A stretch of 64,000 nucleotides of DNA from Lentzea albidocapillata subsp. violacea (GTDB taxonomy: Bacteria; Actinomycetota; Actinomycetes; Mycobacteriales; Pseudonocardiaceae), in assembly GCF_900100275.1 (NCBI RefSeq), contig NZ_FNET01000026.1:1-64000 (forward strand). The letters run 5' to 3'. The notes beneath the pieces are model-generated. The model had not been told where the DNA came from. It saw nothing but the letters and a program-made list of their open reading frames with translations, and searched no databases. Positions 17,000 through 25,917 of the stretch are shown here, in pieces. Position numbers and translations under genes: made by a program. Position 1 is the first letter of the stretch. Each line of letters begins with the position of its first letter.

Positions 17000-17734
17000 T
17001 CAGAAGCCCAGCGTCTGCCGGTAGTTCGCGAGCCGGGTGTAGACACCGGGTTCATCAGGCCGGGCGCAGCCGCGACCGAACGACACGACGCCCGCGAGCC
17101 TGCCGCGCACCACGAGCGGCCCGCCCGAGTCGCCGGTGCAGGCGTCCCGGCCACCGCGCCCGGCGCACAGCATCGCGCCCGGCCGGTAGTCCGGTTCCTT
17201 CAGCAGGCACTCGGAGTCGGACAGGATCGGCACCGTCACCTTGCGCAGTGACATGGCGGGCGGGGTGTTCTCGGCGGTGCGGCCCCAGCCGAGCACCACG
17301 CCGTCGGCACCGGCCTCGCCGAGCGCGATCGTCCGGTACGGCAGGGCCTGGGCCAGCGTCAGGACCGCCACGTCGTCGCCCTTGGTGACCTCGACGTACC
17401 CAGGGTGGCGCCACACGCCCGCGACCACCGCCTCGATGCCCTCACCCTTGTTCCTGAGGTCCGTGCGACCCGCGACCACGCGCAGCTGCTCGGCGGAACG
17501 CTGGTTCCTGCCGAACACGCCCTTGAGCGTCACGCAGTGCGCGGCGGTCATGACCTTGTCCGGGGCGACGAGCGCGCCACCGCAGATCAGCTGACCGTCC
17601 GTGGTGGTGATCGCCACAACCCACGGCGTGTCGGCCACCCGCGCGGGTGTCCCCCCAACGATCGCATCGGCGGACGTCGCACCGCTGACCAGGGCCATCA
17701 CCGCCACCAGCACGGCAAATCGCTTACCCCTCAC
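17000..17734 (-). CDS. Secreted trypsin-like serine protease (S1)
   Basis: A 244-residue S1 protease with a signal peptide (about 1-24) leading almost directly into IVGG (25-28), so the propeptide is minimal. His66, Asp121 and Ser203 form the triad; Asp197 predicts trypsin-like specificity. The GTG at 17734 has GAGGAG eight bases upstream and gives a normal signal peptide; the upstream in-frame start would bury it. About 13 bp separate its stop from the following GNAT start. Confidence 0.93.
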   Translation of the reverse strand: MRGKRFAVLVAVMALVSGATSADAIVGGTPARVADTPWVVAITTTDGQLICGGALVAPDKVMTAAHCVTLKGVFGRNQRSAEQLRVVAGRTDLRNKGEGIEAVVAGVWRHPGYVEVTKGDDVAVLTLAQALPYRTIALGEAGADGVVLGWGRTAENTPPAMSLRKVTVPILSDSECLLKEPDYRPGAMLCAGRGGRDACTGDSGGPLVVRGRLAGVVSFGRGCARPDEPGVYTRLANYRQTLGF

Positions 17735-17882
17735 GGACCACTCCTCGTTGCGCCAGGTGGACGATCGGTCACCTACCGTAGCGATCACGCTAGGACGGCG
17801 TCAAAACCGGAGATTTTCATGTTAGTGTCCCGTTAGGCCGGAGATTTTGCGGTCAGTGGCGCAGATCACGGGGGTATGTACG

Positions 17883-18491
17883 GTGTTGTTCGACTTCGGC
17901 CAGGTTCCGGCCTTTCTCATCGCGTGCGCGGTCGTCATCGTGACCCCCGGCGTGGACGCGTTCCTGCTGCTGCGCACGTCACTGCGGTCCGGCACCCGCG
18001 CCGGCCTGCTCGCGCTGGGCGGCATCCACACGGCCGCGGCGGTCCAGGTCGCACTGGTCATCTCGGGCCTCGGAGTGCTGCTCGCGCAGTACCCGATGGT
18101 GCTCGTGGCACTGCGCTGGATCGGCGCCGGCTACCTGCTCTACCTGGCGATCTCCATCACGCGCGGGCTCATCAGGCGCACCGCGGACACCCCGGAGGAG
18201 GTCATGAGCGCGCGGCCGTTCCGGCAGGGCTTCCTGACCAACATCACGAACCCGAAGATGATCCTGTTCTCGCTGGCGTTCCTGCCACAGTTCATCGGAT
18301 CGGGTGAACCGGCACCGCAGCTCGTGATGCTCGCCGTCGTGTTCCTCGGACTCGCGGCGGTGTGGGAGCTGATGATCGTGCTGGCGGCGTCGCGGGTGGC
18401 CGGGAAGCTCAAGCGGCCCGGCGTGACGACGGCGCTGGACGCGGTGTGCGCCGCCGTCTTCCTGACGATGTCCGTCGGGCTCGTGCTCTAG
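17883..18491 (+). CDS. LysE family exporter
   Basis: A membrane protein of about 202 residues with five to six hydrophobic helices and the LysE/RhtB signatures ACAVVIVTPGVDAFLLLRTSL near the N terminus and FLTNITNPKMILFSLAFLPQF in the middle. Such proteins export amino acids or small metabolites by proton antiport. The start is taken as the GTG at 17883 with a GGGGG stretch upstream; a GTG at 17856 and a TTG at 17847 are alternatives. It is convergent with and overlaps the next protease by four bases. Confidence 0.85.
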   Translation: MLFDFGQVPAFLIACAVVIVTPGVDAFLLLRTSLRSGTRAGLLALGGIHTAAAVQVALVISGLGVLLAQYPMVLVALRWIGAGYLLYLAISITRGLIRRTADTPEEVMSARPFRQGFLTNITNPKMILFSLAFLPQFIGSGEPAPQLVMLAVVFLGLAAVWELMIVLAASRVAGKLKRPGVTTALDAVCAAVFLTMSVGLVL

Positions 18492-19255
18492 AGGTCGAGC
18501 GGCGAAGCGTCCACGACCGAGTGCAGATCCCTGGCGTACCGGGAGATCCGGACGTACACACCCGGCTTGTTCCTGCGCGCACAGCCCTCGCCCCATGACG
18601 TGACGCCGACGAGCTTGCCGTCCACCACGACCGGGCCGCCCGAGTCGCCCTGGCAGGTGTCGACCTTGCCGCCCTCGTAGCCGGCGCAGAACATGTCCGC
18701 CTGCACGAACTGCGGGTAGGTGTCCACGCAGAACTCGTCCGGCAGCACCGGCACGGAGGCCTGCATGAGGAAGCGGGACGTCCTGCCGTTCTCGGACGTG
18801 CGCCCCCAGCCGAGCGCGCGCAGCATCGTGCCGGGCTGGTAGAGCGCCCGATCGGACAGTTCGGCGAAGGGCAGCGGCTCGTACGGCAGCGCGTCCTTCA
18901 GGGTCAGGACGGCGATGTCCTCGCCCTCGTCCGCCGAGACGTACTGCTGGTGGATCCAGATCTTGGTGACGGCGGCCGTCACCCCGGCCCTGCGGTCCTG
19001 CTTGTCCTCACGACCGGCGACGACCTGCACGTCCTTCGGCGAGCGGCCGAGCGCGCAGTGGGCGGCGGTGAGCACCTTGGACGGTGCGACGATCGTGCCA
19101 CCGCAGAACTGGGTGCCGCGGTCGTCGACCAGGTAGACGGCCCACGGATTGGCCTGGATGGACGCCCGCTCGCCGCCAACGACCTGTTCGTTGGCGGCGG
19201 CGGTGCCCGTCGACGCGAGCATTGCGGAGAGAACCAGCACCAGGAGTCGTCTCAT
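18488..19255 (-). CDS. Secreted trypsin-like serine protease (S1)
   Basis: A 255-residue S1 protease. Signal peptide about 1-21, mature start VVGG (25-28), His66, Asp113, Ser205 and specificity Asp199. It closely resembles the other two S1 proteases of this window in length and layout, including the CQGDSGGP block, so the three probably arose by duplication in the lineage. It lies 15 bp downstream of the M48 peptidase gene on the same strand. Confidence 0.94.
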   Translation of the reverse strand: MRRLLVLVLSAMLASTGTAAANEQVVGGERASIQANPWAVYLVDDRGTQFCGGTIVAPSKVLTAAHCALGRSPKDVQVVAGREDKQDRRAGVTAAVTKIWIHQQYVSADEGEDIAVLTLKDALPYEPLPFAELSDRALYQPGTMLRALGWGRTSENGRTSRFLMQASVPVLPDEFCVDTYPQFVQADMFCAGYEGGKVDTCQGDSGGPVVVDGKLVGVTSWGEGCARRNKPGVYVRISRYARDLHSVVDASPLDL

Positions 19256-19270
19256 GACTCCAGATGGTAG

Positions 19271-20293
19271 CTATTGCGCTGGGCCGTTCGGAGCAACCTT
19301 GCTCCAGAGCTTTCCGGCCGCGCCCATGACCGACTCGCCGATGTCGTTGATCGTCTTGATCAACGGGTCGGCGGAGTTGCCCATGGACTCCTTGTACGAC
19401 CGGGCGGCGCCCTTGATGTCGTCGGTGAGGTTGGTCGTCGGCCGGTCGTCCTCGCGGCGCGGGTACGTGCCGGTCAGGATCTCGCGGTACTCCTCGCTCG
19501 CCGACCAGCGCTGCAGCTCGGCGGCCCGCACCACGACCAGCGGGTGCGTGCGGTGCTCGGTGTGCAGGAGCTTGAGGAGGCTGTCGCGGATGTCCTCGAC
19601 CTCCTCGTACTCCTTCGCCTGGGCGAGGAACGACGCGATGTCGACCTGACCGCCCAGGTCACCCGCCAGCGCGAGGTGCGTGCGCAGCGCGGCCTGCGGG
19701 TCCTGGCAGGCGAGCAGGCCCGCCCGGTCGCAGGAGAGCTCGGTCTTGCGCTGCCACTCGCGCAACGCAGCGATGACCGCGCGCATCGCGATCGCGCCCG
19801 CCGGCACCCAGGCGAAGGACGTGGTCAGGTCGATCAGCCGGCGCAGCAGCGTGTTGTACAGCGCGTGGCCCGACATCGCGTGGCCCATCTCGTGACCGAT
19901 CAGGAAGCGCAGCGACTCGTTGTCGAGCAGGTCGACCGAGCCGGTGCTGATCACGATGAACGGCTTGTCGATGCCGTAGGTGTAGCCGTACGCCTGCGAG
20001 TTGCGCTCGACGAAGAGCTCGGGCACCTCGGCGAGGTCGAACGCCGCCGCCACCTCGTTGCGGATGCGGTCGAGCTGCGGGTACTGCTTGGGACCCACCC
20101 GGACGGAGGACGCCACCTGAAGCAGGCGCTCACCCCGCTCGGTGAAGGCCCCGGCGACCGCCTTGAGGATCGGTGCCACGGCGGGCACCGCCCTCAGCAC
20201 CGCGAGGGCGCCTCGGTCGGCAGGATGCTCATAGGCGCGTGGGCTGATACCCGGGAACCGCACCCTCGATGACTGCTCAATATCCCCCGTCAC
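19271..20293 (-). CDS. M48 family metallopeptidase
   Basis: A 340-residue protein with the zinc motif HEMGH and a downstream TELSCDRAG that supplies the third ligand, as in M48 (HtpX/Ste24-related) peptidases. One or two weak hydrophobic segments follow HEMGH; there is no signal peptide, so it is probably membrane-associated or cytoplasmic. On the minus strand TAACCT lies six bases before the GTG start, a typical leaderless arrangement. Divergent from an alpha/beta hydrolase and possibly co-transcribed with the S1 protease downstream. Confidence 0.88.
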   Translation of the reverse strand: MTGDIEQSSRVRFPGISPRAYEHPADRGALAVLRAVPAVAPILKAVAGAFTERGERLLQVASSVRVGPKQYPQLDRIRNEVAAAFDLAEVPELFVERNSQAYGYTYGIDKPFIVISTGSVDLLDNESLRFLIGHEMGHAMSGHALYNTLLRRLIDLTTSFAWVPAGAIAMRAVIAALREWQRKTELSCDRAGLLACQDPQAALRTHLALAGDLGGQVDIASFLAQAKEYEEVEDIRDSLLKLLHTEHRTHPLVVVRAAELQRWSASEEYREILTGTYPRREDDRPTTNLTDDIKGAARSYKESMGNSADPLIKTINDIGESVMGAAGKLWSKVAPNGPAQ

Positions 20294-20362
20294 TCCCCCA
20301 GGTTAGACACGATCCGGACAAGCCTGCAGGGAATCGGCACCGGACCGTTGCAAACTGGCCCG

Positions 20363-21259
20363 GTGAGCAGCGACGAAGACACCACGGTTCTGCCGTTGCG
20401 CGGCGGAGCCTCAGCGACCCTGGTCCGGCGCCGGGCCGCGGCCAACGACCGCGGCGCGATCCTCTACGTGCACGGTTTCGCGGACTACTTCTTCCAGGAG
20501 CACGTGGCCGAGCACTTCACCGCCCAGGGTTACGACTTCTACGCCGTCGACCTGCGCGGATACGGCCGTTCGCTGCGGGACGGCGAGGTGCCGAACTACA
20601 CGACCGACATGGCGGTGTACTTCGAGGAGATCGACGCGGCGATCGCCGTCATTCGGGAAGAGCACTCGCGGGTGGTCCTCATGGGTCACTCGACAGGTGG
20701 CCTCACCACGTCGTTGTGGGCGCACGAACGACGCTCCAGCGAGCTCATCGACGCGTTGGTGCTCAACAGCCCGTGGCTGGACGTCGTCGAGCCACCGTTG
20801 GTGCGGCGGGTCGTGAAGCTGATCGGCGGGCTCGCGCCGAAGGTGAAGATCCGCGCGAACCTCGGCGACGCGTACGGTGCCGCGATCCACAACTCGCGCA
20901 ACGGCGAGTGGGACTTCGACCTGAAGTGGAAGCCGCTCGCGGGCTTCCCCGTGCTGGCCGGATGGATCCGGGCCGTGCTGGTGGCGCAGGAGAAGGTCCA
21001 CAAGGGACTTGACGTGCGAGTCCCGGTGCTGGTGCTGCACTCCGACAAGAGCATGTTGAACGCCCGGGAGTGGAGCGAGGACGTCTCGAAGGCGGACGCC
21101 GTGCTCGACGTCGAGGGAATGCGCAAATGGGGTCCGAAGATCGGATCATCGGTCCGGGTCGTGGAGATCAAGGCCGGCATGCACGACCTGTTCCTGTCGC
21201 CTGAGCCAGTGCGTGCGGCGGCACTCGCCGAGGTCGACGAGTTCCTGAAAACAGCTTGA
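20363..21259 (+). CDS. Alpha/beta hydrolase, serine aminopeptidase S33/monoglyceride lipase-like
   Basis: A 298-residue hydrolase with the nucleophile elbow GHSTGG, an oxyanion-side YVHGFADYFFQEH and a C-terminal catalytic His in AGMHDLFLS. The start at GTG 20363 gives the natural N terminus; the frame extends only five codons upstream. It is likely an esterase or lysophospholipase. The M. tuberculosis hydrolase gene just before mtr may be its counterpart by position. Its stop overlaps the -35 element of the next gene's promoter. Confidence 0.85.
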   Translation: MSSDEDTTVLPLRGGASATLVRRRAAANDRGAILYVHGFADYFFQEHVAEHFTAQGYDFYAVDLRGYGRSLRDGEVPNYTTDMAVYFEEIDAAIAVIREEHSRVVLMGHSTGGLTTSLWAHERRSSELIDALVLNSPWLDVVEPPLVRRVVKLIGGLAPKVKIRANLGDAYGAAIHNSRNGEWDFDLKWKPLAGFPVLAGWIRAVLVAQEKVHKGLDVRVPVLVLHSDKSMLNAREWSEDVSKADAVLDVEGMRKWGPKIGSSVRVVEIKAGMHDLFLSPEPVRAAALAEVDEFLKTA

Positions 21260-21286
21260 CCTCGTTGTAGGTCGAGGTTCGAGACT
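21256..21286 (+). promoter_or_regulatory. MerR-type promoter/operator of the ABC exporter operon
   Basis: TTGACC (21256-21261) and GAGACT (21281-21286) lie 19 bp apart, the over-long spacing typical of promoters activated by MerR regulators. Between them sits a perfect dyad: ACCTCG (21259-21264), eight bases, CGAGGT (21273-21278). The -10 ends seven bases before the ATG at 21294, so the transcript would be leaderless. No merR gene is present in the window, so the regulator acts in trans. Confidence 0.65.
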
Positions 21287-21293
21287 GGTCGTC

Positions 21294-23168
21294 ATGAACA
21301 TCGACTTCAACGCCTGGTACGCGCTCGAAAGCGCGATGCAGGACGAGAAAAACCGTCGCGTGAGCCGGGCGACGTTGAAGCGTGTCGCCCGGTTCGCCCA
21401 CCCGCAACGCCGTGCCGTGTACGCGTTGCTCGCCACCAGCGCGGTCGCGGCCGTGCTCGCGGTGGCCGCTCCGGTGCTGGCCGGACGGGTCGTCGACACC
21501 ATCATCGGCGGCCGTGACTTCGGGCTGGTCGTGTGGCTCGCGCTGGCGATCGCCGGCGTGGCGGTGCTGGAGGCCGGGTTCTCGCTGGTCGAGCGGTGGC
21601 AGTCGTCGCGGGTGGGCGAGGACCTGATCCTGCGGCTGCGGCAGGCCGTCTTCGACCACGTGCAACGGATGCCGATCGCGTTCTTCACCCGCACGCGCAC
21701 CGGTGCGCTGGTGTCGCGGCTGAACAACGACGTGATCGCGGCGCAGCGGGCGTTCTCCGAGACGATCTCCGGTGTGGTCACGAACGTGATCGCGCTGGTC
21801 CTGACCCTGATCGTGATGCTGACACTGTCGTGGCAGGTCACGGTGCTCGCGATGGTGCTGCTGCCGATCTTCCTGATCCCGGCGCGGCGGATGGGCAAGC
21901 GGCTGGCGTCCATGCACCGCGAGGCCGCGAACCTCGACTCGGCGATGACGACGCAGATGACCGAGCGGTTCTCCGCGCCGGGCGCGACGTTGATCAAGCT
22001 GTTCGGCCGGCCCTCCATCGAGAGCGCCGAGTTCGGGTCGCGGGCGCGGCGGGTGCGTGACATCGGCGTGCGGACCGCGGTGGCGCAGTGGCTGTTCCTG
22101 GTGGCGTTGACCCTGGTGTCGTCGCTGGCGCTGGCGCTGGTCTACGGGCTGGGCGGGTACTTCGTGTTCGCCGGGGAGATGGCGCCGGGCACGATCGTGA
22201 CGCTCGCGCTGCTGCTGACGAGGCTGTACGCGCCGTTGACGGCGTTGGCCGGCGCACGGGTGGACGTGATGACGGCGCTGGTGTCGTTCGAGCGCGTCTT
22301 CGAGGTGCTGGACCTGCCGCCGCTGATCAAGGAGAAGCCGTCGCCGGTCTCCGTGCCCGACGGTCCGGTGCAGGTCGAGTTCTCCGACGTGAAGTTCGCC
22401 TACCCGTCCGCCGACAAGGTGTCGCTGGCCTCGCTGGAAGAGGTGGCGTCGCTCGACACCCGCGGCGGCGAGGAGATCCTGGGCGGCGTGTCGTTCGTCG
22501 CCGAGCCCGGTTCGCTGATCGCGCTGGTCGGCGCGTCGGGTGCGGGCAAGTCGACGATCGCCTCGCTGGTGCCCCGCCTGTACGACACGGACTCCGGTAC
22601 CGTGCGGCTGTCCGGTGTGGACGTTCGCGACCTGTCGTTCGACTCGATCCGCGAGACCGTCGGCATGGTGACGCAGGACGGGCACCTGTTCCACGAGTCG
22701 ATCGGCGCGAACCTGCGGCTCGCCGCACCCACGGCCACGGACGAGGAGATCTGGGACGCGCTGACCCGTGCCCGGCTCGCGGACCTGGTGTCGTCGCTGC
22801 CGGATCAGCTGGACACCGTCGTCGGCGAACGCGGCTACCGCCTGTCCGGCGGCGAACGGCAACGGCTGACCATCGCGCGACTGCTGCTGGCCAAGCCCCG
22901 CGTGGTGATCCTGGACGAGGCGACCGCACACCTGGACTCGCGCTCGGAGGCCGCCGTGCAGGAGGCGCTGGTCGAGGCGCTCGCCGGCCGGACGTCCCTG
23001 GTGATCGCGCACCGGCTCTCGACCATCCGGGCGGCGAACCAGATCCTGGTCGTGGACAAGGGGCAGATCGTCGAACGTGGTACGCATGAAGCGTTGCTGG
23101 CCCTGGAAGGCCACTACACCAAGCTGTACCGCACTCAGTTCAGTGAAGAGCCGATCGGAGCACCGTGA
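21294..23168 (+). CDS. ABC transporter, fused permease and ATPase (type IV exporter)
   Basis: A 624-residue half-transporter. About six membrane helices occupy residues 40-320 (exporter fold), followed by the nucleotide-binding domain with Walker [10 protein letters not shown], signature LSGGERQRL and Walker [14 protein letters not shown]. An extra loop of roughly 20 residues (around [18 protein letters not shown]) lies between the first strands of the ATPase domain. Half-transporters of this kind dimerise and export drugs, lipids or peptides. Under a MerR-type promoter and coupled by GTGA to an antibiotic-type acetyltransferase, it looks like a multidrug response operon. Confidence 0.93.
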   Translation: MNIDFNAWYALESAMQDEKNRRVSRATLKRVARFAHPQRRAVYALLATSAVAAVLAVAAPVLAGRVVDTIIGGRDFGLVVWLALAIAGVAVLEAGFSLVERWQSSRVGEDLILRLRQAVFDHVQRMPIAFFTRTRTGALVSRLNNDVIAAQRAFSETISGVVTNVIALVLTLIVMLTLSWQVTVLAMVLLPIFLIPARRMGKRLASMHREAANLDSAMTTQMTERFSAPGATLIKLFGRPSIESAEFGSRARRVRDIGVRTAVAQWLFLVALTLVSSLALALVYGLGGYFVFAGEMAPGTIVTLALLLTRLYAPLTALAGARVDVMTALVSFERVFEVLDLPPLIKEKPSPVSVPDGPVQVEFSDVKFAYPSADKVSLASLEEVASLDTRGGEEILGGVSFVAEPGSLIALVGASGAGKSTIASLVPRLYDTDSGTVRLSGVDVRDLSFDSIRETVGMVTQDGHLFHESIGANLRLAAPTATDEEIWDALTRARLADLVSSLPDQLDTVVGERGYRLSGGERQRLTIARLLLAKPRVVILDEATAHLDSRSEAAVQEALVEALAGRTSLVIAHRLSTIRAANQILVVDKGQIVERGTHEALLALEGHYTKLYRTQFSEEPIGAP

Positions 23169-23800
23169 CCATCCCCTCGCCGGACAACCTCTACCCGTTG
23201 CCGGACTACGCGCGCACCGTGCTGCTCAAGCCGTTGGTGAAGAACCCGCAGATCGAGATCGGCGAGTACACCTACTACGACGACCCTCACCACGCCACGG
23301 AGTTCGAGCAGCGCAACGTGCTCTACAACTTCGGCTTGGAAAAGCTGGTCATCGGCCGGTACTGCGCCTTGGCGGAAGGCGTCCGGTTCATCATGTCCGG
23401 CGCCAACCACAGCATGGCGGGCGTGTCGACGTTCCCGTTCACGATCTTCGGCGGCGTCTGGGGCGAGAAGACGCTCGACATCGCCCTGGGGGCGCCTTCT
23501 CGCGGGGACACGGTGGTGGGCAACGACGTCTGGATCGGCTACAACGCGGTGATCATGCCGGGCGTGCGGATCGGCAACGGCGCGATCATCGCCGCCGGTT
23601 CCGTGGTGGTGTCGGACGTTCCCGCGTACGGCATCGTCGGCGGCAACCCGGCTGGGTTGCTTCGGACGCGGTACAGCGACTCCGACGTCGAGCTGCTGGA
23701 GCGCATCGCGTGGTGGGACTGGCCGGTGGAGAAGGTGACGGAACACGTCCGCGTGATCATGGCCGGCACGCCCGCCGAGCTCGCCGCGGTCGCTCCGTGA
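23165..23800 (+). CDS. CatB/Vat-like hexapeptide O-acetyltransferase
   Basis: A 211-residue left-handed beta-helix acetyltransferase of the xenobiotic acetyltransferase (XAT) group that includes CatB (chloramphenicol) and Vat (streptogramin A). The catalytic-region motif GANHSMAG and [26 protein letters not shown] repeats are clear. The GTG start overlaps the ABC exporter stop as GTGA, so the two are made together. Family members inactivate antibiotics or acetylate small hydroxyl compounds; the real substrate here is not known. Confidence 0.88.
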   Translation: MTIPSPDNLYPLPDYARTVLLKPLVKNPQIEIGEYTYYDDPHHATEFEQRNVLYNFGLEKLVIGRYCALAEGVRFIMSGANHSMAGVSTFPFTIFGGVWGEKTLDIALGAPSRGDTVVGNDVWIGYNAVIMPGVRIGNGAIIAAGSVVVSDVPAYGIVGGNPAGLLRTRYSDSDVELLERIAWWDWPVEKVTEHVRVIMAGTPAELAAVAP

Positions 23801-23815
23801 AGGCACTGCTGATCA

Positions 23816-23833
23816 CCGGCCCGGTTGGGCCGG
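23816..23833 (+). terminator. Hairpin after the acetyltransferase gene
   Basis: CCGGCCC and GGGCCGG are perfect arms around a GGTT loop, 16 bp after the stop codon. There is no U-run, as is usual for high-GC actinobacterial terminators. It would end the exporter-acetyltransferase transcript. Confidence 0.5.
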
Positions 23834-23915
23834 CCGCGGAACGGTCGTGACTCGGTTCGGTGGCGTCCGAGTGAACTTTCCCGCCAGATCACGCTGACCG
23901 CGCGATCATCGGCAC

Positions 23916-25796
23916 ATGGAGTACGACCGCTACTGCGACCTGACCATGCGCGGCGGTACGACCAGTGGTGTCGTGTACCCGCTCGCGGTCGCCTCGCTGG
24001 CCCGCCACTACGAGTTCAAGCAGATCGGTGGCGCGTCCGCCGGAGCGATCGCCGCGGGGTTCACGGCGGCGGCCGAACGTGGGCGCTCCTCCGGTGGCTT
24101 CGAGAAGCTGGCCGGGCTGATCGACTGGTTCACGTCCGGGTCTGGCGCTGAGCGGTGGCGGATGGCGCAGCTGTTCCAGCCGGCGGAGAAGACGCGTGCG
24201 CTGTACCGGATCGTCGTTGCGTCCATGCAGAAGCGCGAGACGACCGGGCGTAGTGCGATCTCGTGCCTGTTCTTCGCGTTGCTGGGTGCGGTGGGGTTGC
24301 GGGCGAAGTCCGTGCTGGCGCTGATGGCGTTGCTGTGGCTGGGCGGGCCCGTGCTGTTCTCGGCGTGGCTCGCGCCGTCGGCGTATCCGGGGTGGCTCGC
24401 GGCGGTCGTCGTCGTGGTGGCGCTGGCGTGCCTGGTGATCGTGCTGTGGCCGTTGCGGTCGAGTTTGCCTTGGCCTGCCTGGGTTTTCGCGGCGGTGCCG
24501 CTCGTTTTGGGGCTGGTGTTCTCGCGGCATTACGCGACGGCGGCAATCGTGCTGCTGGTGTGGCTGGTGCTGTCGCTGGCGGCCGTCAGCGCGCTGATCG
24601 TCACGTACGGGTACGCGATGCAGCGGTTTCTGGCGAACCACGCGCGGTCCATCCACTTCGGACTCGTGCCGGGTACCGGTGACTTCAGGCCGTCGTGGCT
24701 CGACCGGCTGGCCGGGGTGCCGAAGTCGACCGGTGTGCCGCCGCTGGCCGACTGGATCGCGGACCGGCTGGACGACATCGCGGGGACCGGCGAGGCGTTG
24801 ACGTTCGGCGACCTCGGCGACATCAACCTCGTGCTGATGACGACCGACCTGTCCGAGGGACGGCCGTATCGGTTGCCGTTCAAGGAACAGTGGCAGTACT
24901 GCGAGGAGTGTCTCGGCTATGTGCTGCCGCGCCGGGTGGTCGAGCAGTTGAACGGGCGCAGGACGGCCACGAAGTGCCCGCTGCACGAGCACATGCCGTT
25001 GCTGGACCTGCCTGCCAAAGACGAGCTGCCGGTCGTGGTCGCCGTGCGGATGTCGCTGTCGTTCCCCGGCCTGATCGCCGCGGTGCCGCTGTGCCGGGAC
25101 GGGCGCGTGCACTGGTTCTCCGACGGCGGCATCACCAGCAACTTCCCGATCCACTTCTTCGACACGCTGCTGCCGCGCTGGCCCACGTTCGGCCTGAGCC
25201 TGCAGCCCTACCCGAACGGCGACACGAACGAGGTGTGGCTGCCGGAACAGGACGCGTCGGCCTCGGGCACGCCGTACTCGTCGATCGGGTCCATGCCGCG
25301 GTTCCTGGTGTCCATCCTGAACACGTTCCTGGACTGGCGCGACACCATGCAGTCGGCGCTGCCTGGCTACCGGGGCCGCATCGCTCACGTGCGGCAGTCC
25401 GAGGACGAGGGCGGCTCGAACCTGTTCATGCCGCCGGCCACGATCCGGAAGCTCGCGCTGCGCGGCCAGCGGGCCGGTGACCTGCTGCGCGAACGGTTCG
25501 AGCAGCAGCAGAACACCGACCGCTACCGCTGGATCCGGCTGCGCATCGCGCTGCGCGAGTACCAGGAACTCGGCGCGCAGGCCGCCGACCGCGACGCGCT
25601 GTACGAGGAACTGCTGGAGCGGTTCGAGATCCCCGAGGAGCTGCACGACTGGTTCCGCACTCCCCCGGCCGACGGTGATCCGTTCCGGGCCGGGATCGAG
25701 GTCGCACTGGACCACGTCGGACGGCTCAAGGACGACGGGCCGTTCGACGGGGTGCCGCCGGTCGATCCCGATTTGCGGCTGACGCCACCCGAGTAG
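23916..25796 (+). CDS. Patatin-like phospholipase with inserted transmembrane block
   Basis: A 626-residue protein. The patatin core starts at once with the oxyanion RGGTTSG (about 10-16) and nucleophile GGASAGAIAAG, and ends with the catalytic Asp in DGGITSNFP. Between nucleophile and Asp lies an insertion of about 250 residues holding four to five hydrophobic helices (roughly residues 110-230). This makes it a membrane-anchored lipase rather than the usual soluble patatin. A CEEC-type pair (YCEECLGYV) is also in the insert. It probably cleaves membrane phospholipids or acylglycerols. No toxin, nuclease or cyclic-nucleotide gene adjoins it. Confidence 0.85.
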   Translation: MEYDRYCDLTMRGGTTSGVVYPLAVASLARHYEFKQIGGASAGAIAAGFTAAAERGRSSGGFEKLAGLIDWFTSGSGAERWRMAQLFQPAEKTRALYRIVVASMQKRETTGRSAISCLFFALLGAVGLRAKSVLALMALLWLGGPVLFSAWLAPSAYPGWLAAVVVVVALACLVIVLWPLRSSLPWPAWVFAAVPLVLGLVFSRHYATAAIVLLVWLVLSLAAVSALIVTYGYAMQRFLANHARSIHFGLVPGTGDFRPSWLDRLAGVPKSTGVPPLADWIADRLDDIAGTGEALTFGDLGDINLVLMTTDLSEGRPYRLPFKEQWQYCEECLGYVLPRRVVEQLNGRRTATKCPLHEHMPLLDLPAKDELPVVVAVRMSLSFPGLIAAVPLCRDGRVHWFSDGGITSNFPIHFFDTLLPRWPTFGLSLQPYPNGDTNEVWLPEQDASASGTPYSSIGSMPRFLVSILNTFLDWRDTMQSALPGYRGRIAHVRQSEDEGGSNLFMPPATIRKLALRGQRAGDLLRERFEQQQNTDRYRWIRLRIALREYQELGAQAADRDALYEELLERFEIPEELHDWFRTPPADGDPFRAGIEVALDHVGRLKDDGPFDGVPPVDPDLRLTPPE

Positions 25797-25814
25797 GCGC
25801 GCTAGCCTGGTCCC
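25780..25814 (+). promoter_or_regulatory. Promoter of the srmL leader
   Basis: TAGCCT (25803-25808) is a good actinobacterial -10, followed by six bases and the GTG at 25815; a CTGACG-type -35 lies about 18 bp upstream inside the end of the patatin gene. The spacing predicts transcription starting at the GTG itself, giving a leaderless leader peptide. Confidence 0.6.
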
Positions 25815-25862
25815 GTGACGCGATTTAGCCACCCCCGACCCGCGTGGGTGGCGCGCGCCTGA
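25815..25862 (+). CDS. Putative 15-residue leader peptide of srmL
   Basis: A short frame, GTG to TGA, encoding VTRFSHPRPAWVARA, ends 55 bp before srmL. Its start coincides with the predicted transcription start, so it would be read from a leaderless mRNA. It contains one phenylalanine encoded by TTT, a rare codon in this genome, and one tryptophan. Its coding region forms the 5' arms of two mutually exclusive hairpins. It is best explained as a uORF for translational or transcriptional attenuation of srmL. I know of no described leader of this sequence. Confidence 0.55.
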   Translation: MTRFSHPRPAWVARA

Positions 25863-25913
25863 AATTCCCGTTGGTCGGGGGACTCCGCACCCACTCGGCC
25901 AGCAGAACGGGAA
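25829..25913 (+). promoter_or_regulatory. Attenuator-like leader RNA of srmL
   Basis: Three stems compete. Stem A pairs CCACCC (25829-25834) with GGGTGG (25846-25851). Stem B pairs CCCCCGAC (25832-25839) with GTCGGGGG (25874-25881) and excludes A. Stem C pairs TTCCCGTT (25865-25872) with AACGGGAA (25906-25913), extended by GGTCG/CGGCC, and would hide the region just before the srmL ATG. B disrupts the inner part of C. A ribosome on the leader peptide would choose between them. The signal sensed is unknown. Confidence 0.55.
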
Positions 25914-25917
25914 ACCC

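Noticed and set aside
21168-23114. 648-codon minus-strand frame opposite the ABC exporter
   Set aside because: No protein-like features; the plus strand carries all the ATPase motifs.
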